Source of the DNA: Euptelea pleiosperma
Lineage: Eukaryota > Streptophyta > Magnoliopsida > Ranunculales > Eupteleaceae
NCBI GenBank assembly: GCA_035048495.1
Contig: CM068551.1
Coordinates: 12,650,248-12,714,247 of the forward strand
Direction of reading: 5' to 3'
DNA length: 64,000 bases
Shown here: piece after piece, positions 1 to 9,501 of the stretch
Position numbering within the stretch: position 1 is the first letter of the stretch
Layout of the letters: each line of letters opens with the position of its first letter
Made by a program: the position numbers and the translations under genes
The notes under the pieces: generated by a model
Databases searched by the model: none
What the model was told of the DNA's origin: nothing
What the model saw: only the letters and a program-made list of their open reading frames with translations

Positions 1-32
1 CTTACATGTTAACACGAACGTACGTTTTGATA

Positions 33-399
33 ATGAGCCGTCTAGAGATAGACACATTTTCTTACATCCAAATCTTACACCCAATTGTGGGGCCCATATG
101 GAGATCATGTTGGACAATCTAACCATACATTAAGTTTTCATTGGCATCATGATCATCATCACCAAAAACTAGTCCACGCCGGCATTGATAACTATATGAA
201 AAATTGACCTAAAGTCATGGTTTAATTGATGATCTGGATTTTTCAAATTAAAGTTAATTTTTATGAGGTTACGAATGTCGAAATGGACTGATTTTTCGCA
301 AAGATGATCATCACGCCAATGAAAACTTAATGTATGGTTAGATTGTCCAACATTATCTCTATGTGGGCCCCACTAGATATAGCTCTAGACGGACTCAAT
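33..399. mobile_element. Foldback MITE with long inverted arms
   Basis: The two ends are inverted copies of each other. The left arm (about 35-162) and right arm (about 303-398) share the tract around TGTGGGGCCCA, the tract TGGACAATCTAACCATACAT and the outer CCGTCTAGAG motif. The central spacer is AT-rich and has no coding potential. This is the architecture of a non-autonomous inverted-repeat element. The superfamily cannot be assigned because no clear target duplication is visible. Confidence 0.6.
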
Positions 400-948
400 T
401 TAGGATCATTGGAGATGGGCAGGGTTTAATTTGCATATATTGCAGCTAATTAATCAAGCAGTAGTGTTCAATCACGGAATCGCGCTACAATCGAAAAATC
501 TGAACTTGGGATTGATGGTTAAGATTAATTTTTAATCTATATAAGTTTTACATTGGAACTTAGCTCCAGAAGTTGACATACACATCCAGATGTTGGAATG
601 ATACTTTGGAGTTATGTTGATGAAAGTTGAGTGGATGAATAAATTGTTAGTAAAGAAAAGATCCCATCAAGCAAGTGGGTCACTGGAACCATGTGCAGTC
701 ATGTGGTGGTTGGCCCTTTGGTGGGCCCACAAACCGAATTCTCCAACCCTCAACCCAAAAAAGAAAAGCAGAAAAAATAAACCTTGATTCCCAAGTTTCC
801 TTCCATCTCCCCACCGTCCATTTCCCATCTTTCCAACCTATCCTTCTTTTACTCATCACCTTCTCCCTCAGTTTTCTCCTGAAACCCCCCTAAAGAACAA
901 TATTCCTTCACCCATTTAATCTCTTTGAAGAAAACTGTGTATCAATCC

Positions 949-1184
949 CTCCCTCCCTCCTCTCTCTCTCTAGTTTTTGCTCTCTTTCTCTCTCTCTACA
1001 GTTTATATGGTTTAGATTCTTTGTGTCAGAACCGTGTTTTGCCTTTTGCTTCTCTGACAAGCGGCCCCTCTTGTGTCAGAAGAAAATCTCCTATCTACTA
1101 AAGGTCGTTTGTTTTTCGATCCATTCATAAAAGCGACACCAGAGTTTGTAACCACCATTGTTCTTCACTCCATAAACTGCTTCG
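949..1184 (+). promoter_or_regulatory. CT-rich leader upstream of IBH1
   Basis: A CCTCC/CTCTCT pyrimidine tract (949-1000) precedes the IBH1 start codon by about 190 bases, with a TTTATATGG sequence at about 1002-1010. Plant core promoters and 5' leaders often carry such Y-patches and CT microsatellites. The TATA-like word is possible but weak, and no transcription start can be fixed from sequence. Confidence 0.3.
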
Positions 1185-1652
1185 ATGAATTCTCTAGGCT
1201 TATCCTTAAACCCTAGTTCTAATAAAACCCGGTTTGCTCATTTCTTCCTTAGAGCTCTAACAAGGATAAAAATGGATGCACCTACCTTGCCCTCTCTTGC
1301 AACGAAACGTCGATGTAGTCGTAGAATCAAGCTTGCCGCCGATGCTTCCATGGCTTTCGCAGTTGGCTCTAGGAGATCTTGGAGCCGTGCTATGCTTCTC
1401 AAGCTTCGACGCCGAGCTAGACACCGAGCCTTTTTAAGAAAAAAGATGGTTGGTACAAAGAAGAAGAAGAAGAGAGATGTAGGCAATGACATGAGGGAAG
1501 AGTTGAGCCGAACTGATGAACTCCGGCGACTTGTGCCAGGAGGTGAAGACATGGGCTTGTGCAGTTTGTTGGAAGAAACTGCGCATTATATGAAGTGCCT
1601 TAACACACAGGTAGAGGTCATGAAGAGTGTTGTTGATTTCTACTCATCTTGA
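1185..1652 (+). CDS. IBH1: Atypical HLH growth repressor, IBH1-like
   Basis: This is a 155-residue intronless protein, close to the length of Arabidopsis IBH1 (about 156). Residues 41-88 are rich in Arg/Lys and include an SRRSWSRAMLLKLRRRARHR segment typical of IBH1-type proteins. After a KKKKK spacer, residues 112-150 form the helix-loop-helix, with LRRLVPGG, CSLLEETAHY and KCLNTQVEVM, ending in VVDFYSS. The basic region lacks the usual E-box contact residues. IBH1 proteins are known to act as non-DNA-binding HLH repressors: they sequester activating bHLH partners and restrain cell elongation downstream of brassinosteroid and gibberellin signalling. The first ATG at 1185 is used because it gives the family-like N-terminus; Met30 is an alternative. 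No disabling changes are seen. Function here is by family inference. Confidence 0.9.
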   Translation: MNSLGLSLNPSSNKTRFAHFFLRALTRIKMDAPTLPSLATKRRCSRRIKLAADASMAFAVGSRRSWSRAMLLKLRRRARHRAFLRKKMVGTKKKKKRDVGNDMREELSRTDELRRLVPGGEDMGLCSLLEETAHYMKCLNTQVEVMKSVVDFYSS

Positions 1653-2365
1653 GCTAGGTTTTACTTTTCGAACGTAGAATGGTTCCCAAGGGTACCAGAT
1701 CTATCTGGGTGGTAAGTTTTTAGTCTTGAAAGAGAGTTTATACATAACTGGGATTTTACATTCTTACATATATGCATATATATCTTTATCAACCATGAAA
1801 GGTTGACTGTAAATTAGAGAGAGATGTTTGATGAAACATGAAAGGATAGTGGGTTTTATCCATGGTACGTAAATAACCACCTGGTCAAGAATTCAATAAT
1901 GGTCTTATATCTTGTGTAGATTCTTAGCTTGTTCCATTGTAGGAAAGATGAATCTCCCTCTCTCTCTCTCTCTCCTGCATTCTAGAGATTGAGAGTTGAT
2001 TTTAGTAATCTGCAGTGGTGTTGTCTAGAGGTGGTTCGACAGGTTTAAGGTAAGATATGTACGATTTGGGCCCAGGGGAATGGAAATTTTGGATGAATAA
2101 TTTCAGTAACACCTCAGTCAAAAAACCCTTATAAACTTAGAGTTTGCTTCTCTTGTTGTTGGATCACAATAATATCTTAATGGGCACATGCATGGTCCCA
2201 TTGAAAGAACATAAACAGAATCCCTACCAGCTCTCTGATTAGGGTGAAGGTGAACAATTTGCATTGCGCGCATTATTTTGTTAGTATTATATGCCCTCAA
2301 AGCCAAAATCACATTAACACATTCGACTAGATTTATTTATTTAAGAAATTTGTTAGCAGCTTTAA
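1653..2365. other. IBH1 3' flank, no gene
   Basis: AT-rich sequence follows the IBH1 stop, with a short CT microsatellite at about 1958-1975. No credible coding region is seen on either strand. The first few hundred bases presumably hold the IBH1 3' UTR, but no unambiguous polyadenylation signal was found. Confidence 0.5.
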
Positions 2366-2666
2366 AGATCTCGATTTTTTACGAGACCGAGATCTTTTCG
2401 TACTTCTGATCTTGGTTTTTCACAAACCGGGATCTTAAGTTCCTTACATTTTAATATCGATTTCTAAAGAACGGAGTAAAATCTCGGTTTATAAAGAAAC
2501 TGAGATCTTTTGATCTTGATTATTTAGAAATTGAGGTCTTTTACGCACTTTTGGTCTCGGTTTCTTCAAACCTGAGATCTTTTATTAACGTTTGATCTCG
2601 ATTTTTGTAGAAATCAAGATAGTTTTACAATTTTGATCTAGGATTTCTAAAACCTTGATCTTTTCT
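2366..2666. repeat. Array of about eight small imperfect hairpins
   Basis: Units of about 30 bases with the plan GATCTCGGTTT - short loop - AAACCGAGATC recur at about 2367, 2409, 2453, 2480, 2511, 2552, 2594 and 2634. Most are spaced about 40 bases apart by T-rich linkers. Each unit is itself an inverted repeat. Subterminal regions of some plant DNA transposons (CACTA, hAT) carry arrays of short repeats like this, so a transposon end is the likely source. No matching far end was found. Confidence 0.65.
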
Positions 2667-4250
2667 CTCTTTCTTTTTTTTTTTTTAATTATATGCTTTA
2701 TGCTGCCTATTAATTTTTTCCCTGCTGTAATATGCATTGTCTGATGTAAATTAACAAAGTTACAAAACACCATACAAAGCATGCTTGAATAACTTACACT
2801 GGCACCATTTTGAATTCTTCTATTTACACACAATAATGGTCCATAGTCAAACTGAACCCTTCTTTTAGTTTCCTATCCTTCTCTACCCGTTGGTTCTCGT
2901 GCCTCAAACCCAGCGGTTCTAGGACTCGACCTAGAAATCCATGGGTCGATCCAGAAACACAAGGCTAGGGCATGAGGTTAGGAAAAATAAAAGTAAAAAG
3001 AATCATGATCATGTGTCTAAATCCTCAATTAGGTCCACACAAGTCAAAAATAAGTCTATAAAAGTCAAATATCAAAACATGTCAACATGAGTCAAACAAG
3101 TTGACTTGAGTCAACATAAGTCAACTCCTACACTCAACCATGACATCTCCATCTCATGATGATTACCATCCATCTTCTATTAAAATCGAATGAAAGATCA
3201 AATTTTAGATTAAAAGAAAACTATCATTAATTTTAAAACTGTGTTTATTTTAGAAAATTAGAAAATTTGCACGACATGTTTGTCTTGCCATGTTTTCATA
3301 GGATTCGATAGTCAGTTAAAAAACCTACCACCTATTAGTGTAAGAATACTTAATTAATTTTCTATGTAGTCAAGTTTTTACAAAATAGAAGTTGATTTCT
3401 AAAAAGTCAGTCGAAGTCAGTGTAAGGTTAATTTCTAGATTTCATAAACTAGTTTGACACCCTGTCAGTGTCGAGGTCATAACTTTCTATAGAAAATTTA
3501 GATTTGGGCACATAACCCCAAATCTAGAGAGCTAATTAAAATTTCTATCATTGAAAAAAACTATTGGATCTTATTGTAGAAGTTTTGGGAGCAAAAAAAT
3601 AAACCCAAAGTTATACAACTAAAATCTACAAATTTTTTATAGATAATCCGTGTTTGATGAAACATCCATATCTCCTAGGTCACTTATCAGAACGAGGTGA
3701 TTCTAATTTTATTTTAAATATAACTCATAGACCTTACATTTTTCTAATTTGGCCAAGAGTCAATTCCCTACAGAAGTTTCTAAATAAAACAAAAATCATT
3801 TTGATAGAAAATCGTAAAACTCATAAAACGTTATAGAACTCCATAAGGTTAGCAGAGGACCTTACCTAAGATATTTTTAGTTAAAAAATCGCATGGGGAT
3901 GCACATGTGAGTTAGGAAAATGTGGGCTTTGGAATCACTCAAAAAATGTTACCATAGCCCAAGTTATATATGCTCAAAATAGTAATAGGTATGCAGTAGA
4001 ACTCGAACCAAAATAGTAGTTAAACTACACAAATACTCAAAATAAATTTCGATTCCATAAAATTAACTGTCAAATTGATTTTCCATTCATCTCATTAAGG
4101 TTCAATTGTAACCTAAACATGTCTATCTAATAAAATTAAATTTAAAACTATACACGGTTCTATGAAATTAAATAACTAAGAAAACAATAAAATCTTCTAC
4201 TCCCATCAACCTATAAGATTGACTATGTGGAGACCTTTACACTTGTGACA
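2667..4250. other. AT-rich intergenic stretch
   Basis: No gene, RNA or well-formed repeat is recognised here. Around 3030-3130 there is a run of TCAA-rich words (AAGTCAAATAT, GAGTCAAACAAG, TTGACTTGAGTCAA) that looks like short-period repetition. Short open frames in this stretch have no family resemblance. Confidence 0.4.
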
Positions 4251-4254
4251 AAGA

Positions 4255-5340
4255 TATGAACTCGATTAGAGTGCTATTGTCCTTGGCAGCAAACCAATGA
4301 TAGTCTTTGCATTAGCTGAATGTAAAAAATGTGTTCCTCCATGGAGACATGAAAAGAAGTGTACATGGTGCCTCATCTTAGTTTTATCCCACTAGGGAAA
4401 AGTAGTAAAGTGTGTAGACTGAAAAAGTATCTCTATGGGCAGAAGCAATTTCCAAGGGCATGGTTTGAGAGATTCACTCTAGTAGTGAAGAAGTTGAGTT
4501 ACAGTCAGAGTCAAGTCGATCACATACACATTGTTTATGAAGCACCAAGGGAAGAGCACTATGGCTCTTATTGTCTATATATGACATCATTCTGATAGGG
4601 AATGATGCAGGAAAGGTGACCAAGCTGAAGAGTCGTCTAGCAGGAAATTTGAAACTAAAGATCTAAAATCTTTCAAATACTTTCTAGGATAGGGGTTGCA
4701 AGATCTAGCAAATGGATCTTCATCTTACAAAAGAAGTATGTCCTAGATCTGCTAAAGGATTTTGACAAGCTGGGAGCCAAACCAGTGGAGACTCCTATAG
4801 AATAGAACCACAAGTTAGCTGATTCGAGTAGTGAACTTCTACAGGATGTGGTGGGTTTTCAGAGGCTGGTTGGGAGATTGATCTATCTCTCCCTAAATCG
4901 ACTAGACATTGCATATGCAATTAGCGTTACCATCCACTACATGCACTCACCCAGGGAGATTCACTTAGAGGTAACACATCGATTTCTAAGGTACCTCAAG
5001 TTTGCTTCTAGCAGGGGCCTTCTCTTTAAGAAGAATGGTCATATGAGAGTAGAGTCATATATTAAAGCAAATTGGGCAGGTGTCAAAGATGACAGGAGAT
5101 CTATCTTAGGCTATTGCACATTTATTGGAGGCAATCTGGTTACTTGAAGGAGCAAAAAGCAGCATGTAGTTGCCAGATCGAATGCAAAGGTAGTTTAGGG
5201 CAATGGCCTATGGCTTGTGTGAAATACTCTGGTTGAAGATGTTGGTTGCTGAACTAGGCTTCCCTATCTCGGGGTTTGTAACCTTGTACTGTAACAACAA
5301 AACCGACATCAGCATTGCTCACAATCCAGTTCAAAATGAA
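4255..5340 (+). pseudogene. Ty1/copia pol fragment (RT and RNase H), decayed
   Basis: The translation, spread over several frames, follows the end of a copia polyprotein. It shows VKNVFLHGDMK (RT), then GKSSKVCRLKKYLYGQKQF and PRAWFERF, then VGRLIYLSLNRLDIAYAI, then YLK...GLLF, then DDRRSILGYCTFIGGNLVT, then MAYGLCEILWLKMLV and LYCNNKTDISIAHNP (RNase H). The reading frame is broken by stops and shifts. The catalytic YVDD box near 4575 is lost because bases are missing there. Protease, integrase and both LTRs are absent, so this is an old truncated copy. Confidence 0.9.
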
Positions 5341-5347
5341 TTCTTGG

Positions 5348-6395
5348 TCGGGGCACACCCCAACTACAATCTTTGTAGACCCCCAATTTGGGTACACACC
5401 ATATCTGTTACCGCACACCCCTAGTTTTTCCAAATTAGAGGAATAGTATTCCTATCTTCACAGAGCTTATGAAGTCTATGATTTTCTCTTCTTCCTTCAA
5501 TACTCCTTCGAATCTCTTTCGATTTTTCAACATCTTTCTCATCCCTTCTCATCAATCCAAACATTTGCTTGCTCGGAGAAATCCTAATGGATTTGAATGA
5601 AGGTATTTTTCAATTTCTTCGAGTTTGTTTTGAAGTTAATCATGAACAATTCAGATTGCCACTACCCATGGAAATATTTTACAACATGGTCATTGCTGCT
5701 ACACCCAAACAATTCAGATTAGCACTTGGACTTCTTTCCCTACAAATAAAAAAATTACAGATCAGGACTCTTAGTATTGTATGCACTAAAAAGAAACCGT
5801 TGTGACATTTTATCAAATATGTAGGTTGCACCGTGACAACCACAACATAATGGAAATAGCTCAGACAAAAAAAATACTATTATAAACAAAAGAAACACAC
5901 TAAACTAAAATTCAATTACTTGGTAGGCACACCTAAAATTAAAAAGAGAAAAAAGAGAGAGAACATAAGAGAAAAATAGTGTGATGAACTTACTTGGTGG
6001 CCATGCACACTTGAAATCAAGAAAGCTGCATGAGGTTGAGAGTTTGCGGAGGTGGAGAAGACCGCCGGAGGTTGAGAAGATTGTCAGAGGTGGAGAAATT
6101 TGTCGGAAGTGAAGTTCGGTTGGTGGGCAGAGAAGAAGAAGAGACCAGGAGAGAGATAGAGAGAACAGGGTGTACGTGCCCCTTCTTTGCCTATTTAAAT
6201 AGGGGTTTGCAAAGATAACTTTTAGATTTGAAGCACAAAACTAAGGGTGTGCGAAGATTGTGGTCTGTAAAGACAGAAAAATACTACTTACAAATTAAAA
6301 AAGAGTGCGAAAATTGAAGGATACAAAAGTAATTAAAAAATGATTGGAGTCCGCCTTGGGAGGAAACGGGGTGTGCAAATATGCACTCCCAATAA
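5348..6395. mobile_element. Possible non-autonomous element with GCACACCCC ends
   Basis: Both ends carry related inverted words: GGGCACACCCC and GCACACCCCTAGTTT near 5350-5425, and the complement of GCACACCCTTAGTTTT and GCACACCCC near 6230-6380. This suggests a roughly 1-kb insertion next to the copia remnant. The short open frames at 5569-5805 and 6030-6218 match no family I recognise. Target-site duplications were not found, so the boundaries are uncertain. Confidence 0.35.
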
Positions 6396-6672
6396 GAAAT
6401 ATAGATTCATGTGACCTAAGCACATGACATCCTTATCTTCTCTCTCTCCTCTACCTTTGAAACCTAATCTAAACCTAACCATAAATCTTCATTTCAACTA
6501 GAGCCTACACTAGTGACTGACGAGATTATCCTACCCATCAGTGCATGAACAATTACTCTAATGACGAGCCCAACCCGATTGGGTTAGTCGGGTTGGTCTA
6601 TTGAGAGAAAGACAAAGTGAGAGAGGGGCATATACTAGTAGAGATTAATGAGAGAGACAGAGGAGAGAGAAA

Positions 6673-6676
<4 letters not shown>

Positions 6677-6758
<82 letters not shown>
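6677..6758. repeat. (GA)n microsatellite, about 41 units
   Basis: An uninterrupted GA dinucleotide run of about 82 bases lies inside a longer purine-rich patch (about 6600-6790). It is likely to be length-polymorphic. The Ser/Leu-rich open frame on the opposite strand is an artefact of the repeat. Confidence 0.97.
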
Positions 6759-6766
<8 letters not shown>

Positions 6767-7130
6767 AAAAGAGAAGAGAGAGAGCTGTAAGAGATAGGGA
6801 GATGGGAGAATATAATATTTATATAATAACCTAGGCCCAACCCGTGTTTTGATGGGCTATAATACTCAGGCCCAGTCCAAAGTACAATAGTTTACTACAC
6901 TTTCATAAATATAAAAAGTATTTGCCCAATAAAATAATGTATTTTTAAAAATAGACAACTCAAATGTCATGTATCCTTTAAACGAGTCTCCTATATTAAG
7001 TTAAACCATCCAATATGATCGATGACCTTCTCTTGGTCATTAAAATTATGGGGAGGACTCAAATGGTTGTTTTGATAAATATAAAATATGAAACTTTTTT
7101 TTTATCGTTAATTCTGTGGATCTGACCCGT

Positions 7131-7590
7131 TGACGAAAGGCAAAACAACTATATATGCCAATAGGTTGTCGGGCCAACATGTGTGCGGGAAACACACCAT
7201 CCACTAACATGCACCCTCAGCTGGAATACACTCCGTTGGAGATTTGAACCCACAACCTCCTAGTCCTCCCAGTCCTTAAGGATCTGATTCCATATTAAAC
7301 AACCATGCATTTACCCCACAATATCGACTCCTTGGGGAAAGGCGAAACAACTATGTATACCAATAGGTTGTCGGGCCAACACAAAACGTTTGAGGGAAAC
7401 ACACCATCCGTTAACAAGCACCCTTAGCTGGAATACACTCCACTGGAGACTTGAACCCGCAACCTCCCGGGCCTTAAGGCTCTGATACCATATTAAACAA
7501 CCATGCATTTACCCCAAAATATCGACTCCTTGGGGAAAGATGAAACAACTATGTATGCCAATAGGTTGTGGGGCCAACACAACACGTGTG
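7131..7590. repeat. About 200-bp tandem repeat, 2.3 copies
   Basis: The marker ATAGGTTGTCGGGCCAAC (one variant base in copy three) occurs at about 7160, 7361 and 7560, giving a period near 200 bases. The third copy is cut short. On the minus strand the full unit contains TGGTATCAGAGCC followed by GCGGGTTCAAGTCT. These resemble a tRNA-like A/B-box pair, or the primer-binding site used by some LTR retroelements. The array directly abuts a gypsy RT scrap at 7595. Confidence 0.75.
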
Positions 7591-7594
7591 TACA

Positions 7595-7702
7595 ATAGTC
7601 AATGCACAACCTCATTGTACCATCTTTTTTCTTTACAAAAAGGACTGGTGCACCCCACGAAGTTGTACTAGGTCTAATAAAACCGTTATTTAGGTCAAAG
7701 CA
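7595..7702 (-). pseudogene. Ty3/gypsy reverse transcriptase scrap
   Basis: About 36 codons read [16 protein letters not shown], then [17 protein letters not shown], which is the conserved start of the gypsy RT domain. The frame then runs into unrelated tandem-repeat sequence at 7594. Nothing upstream or downstream of the RT motif is recognisable, so this is a short relic. Confidence 0.85.
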
Positions 7703-7844
7703 AACCTGCTTGGGACATTCGGTTTCAGCACTAACCCTGGTTCTCGTGGCTGTCCTTGGACTCCCAAAATGATATGTGACACTCTTCGGGTTCACTGACT
7801 GTATAGATGTTTGGGTCATTTGAGCCATTGGATTCAAGGATATT

Positions 7845-7985
7845 TTTGGTACTAAATCCAACGGTAGAAATCATCAATCAAGCTGATTTTTGGTGTATAC
7901 CGCCAATGGGTGGGATAAACATTCATGCAGTCAGTGGGCCCAAGAAATTGCGCTAGATAGGGCCACTAATTGACTTCATCGAGAT
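7845..7985. mobile_element. Family D fragment
   Basis: This stretch matches the right half of the copies at 17405-17712 and 40095-40390. It shares AATCAAGCTGATTTTTGGTG, the GTGGGATAAACATTCATGC region, CAGTGGGCCCAA and the terminal GATAGGGCCAC. The left half is missing. Confidence 0.55.
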
Positions 7986-8104
7986 TTTACTGCATCAATT
8001 TTTTCCAATTCAGACCGTCCATTTGATAGTCTGTCATCCAGTTTGTGAGAACTTTTCTGCACGTTTGTCACGTTGTGGCATCCTAGTTGTCTGATTCAAG
8101 ATTT

Positions 8105-8590
8105 AGAAGGGACCGTTACAACGGTATAACAGACTGGGGGCGTTGCTGTTTTTCCGTTATAACAAATTGTAACGCTCGGGCAAATACTGAAAAAATGGCC
8201 CTAAAATTCAAATTTTCAATAAAGAAATAACGTAATATAACGAAAATAAATGAAAAATAAGGGAAAATAACGGGAACTCTTTTCACAAATTTTCTCAGAA
8301 AATAACGTTGTTATTTTCGTTATAATGGAAAAATAACGGAAAATAATGGGCATTTTTTATATCGGCAAATAATGGGCATTTTTTATATCGGCCGTTATTT
8401 TCTGAGAGTTAAGCGTTAAAACTGTACATAACTTTTCTGAGAGTTAAGCGTTAAAACTGTACATAACGTAACGGGGGAGGTCTGAATCCGTATTATAACG
8501 GCCGTTATTTTCTGAGAGTTGAGAGTTGAGCGTTAAAACTGTACATAACGTAACGGGGGAGGTCTGAATCCGTTATAACGATACATAATG
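8105..8590. mobile_element. Family H (AACGG-rich hAT-type MITE) remnant
   Basis: Repeated GTTATAACGG, CGTAACGGGGGAGGTCTGAA and GGCCGTTATTTTC words match the interior of the family H elements elsewhere in the window. A segment containing TTTTCTGAGAGTTAAGCG and CTGTACATAACGTAACGGGG is present in two to three tandem copies (about 8397-8590). The CAAGG/CATGG terminal words are missing, so this is a rearranged remnant. Confidence 0.6.
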
Positions 8591-8599
8591 TATGTCGTT

Positions 8600-9470
8600 G
8601 TCCATGTCATGCCCATACCCTACCATGAATGCTCCTCTCCTTGGAATGGCGTTGGCAACTCTTTTTCTAACTAAAATTTAAACATCAAACTTGCCCGTGT
8701 TAGCCAACCAGGTCTTGGCCTGACCCATCCAGAGAGATATTTGTAGCTAAGCCCAAGTACAGCCCATCCTATAAAGGGCCCACCAATTTAGGTTCAAGAC
8801 TTGCCCATTAATAGATATAATGGTGGCGACATTAGATTGGGTCCAGCCTAAGGTTTTTTTTTGTTTAATATTAATCCCAAAACAGCCCATTGGCCTGTCG
8901 GGCAGATAAATGCAGCCCAAGCCCATGAATATTCGGGCCGGGCCTACATGACTACCGGGCCAGCCATATCCATTAACACCCTTTCTTTTGGTAGAACCCG
9001 TTGTTAAAACTGTTAAAACATCCAATCTGATTAATGACTTTCTCTGGCCAACAAAATTATGAGGACTCAAATGGTCAATCAAGATCATGAGTGTTTATTG
9101 AGCTAAGACCACCCAATTGCCACTTTGACTTAATAGACCTAATCCATGGGCCTGTCCACCAATCAAGTGCGTGAGAGTGACTGCGCCACTCAAATCATAG
9201 AAACAGCTACCCCAACTTCATTTTTTCTTTGGATGTGTATATATACAGATACACTGCAGATGCACCTGATACAAAGTGCTCTCTTGAACCGTTAGCTCTA
9301 TCTGTAGCCTATTAATATTAGTATATCATATGCTTCTGATGGCAACATGATCAACGGCTCTTTTCTATGACATATTCCAGGGGGCTGAACATGCTCTGGA
9401 ACATGAATTATCGATACTGATTCTTTTGCCATGCATCAGTATATAGTCCAGACCTCGGCCTCGGTCCAGG
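8600..9470. other. Intergenic, no gene
   Basis: The stretch contains GC-richer patches built from AGCCCAAGCCC and GGGCCGGGCC words (about 8870-8960), similar in style to 63330-63700, and otherwise unremarkable AT-rich sequence. It lies downstream of the BASS1-like gene. No conserved coding sequence was recognised. Confidence 0.4.
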
Positions 9471-9501
9471 CTAGTTGTTTTGAAAATGCTCAGTAAGTTC
9501 A

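Noticed and set aside
1238..1552. 104-residue open frame antisense to IBH1
   Set aside because: Shadow of the IBH1 coding strand, with a poly-Phe run from the Lys codons.
2366..2666. CRISPR-like repeat-spacer array
   Set aside because: The repeats are imperfect inverted units of varying sequence in a plant nuclear context, with no cas genes. A transposon subterminal array is more likely.
6598..6840. Ser/Leu repeat protein on the minus strand
   Set aside because: Direct translation of the (GA)n microsatellite.
7480..7495. tRNA gene suggested by GGTATCAGAGCC and GGTTCAAGTCT
   Set aside because: No acceptor stem or cloverleaf could be formed around the boxes; the unit is a tandem repeat.
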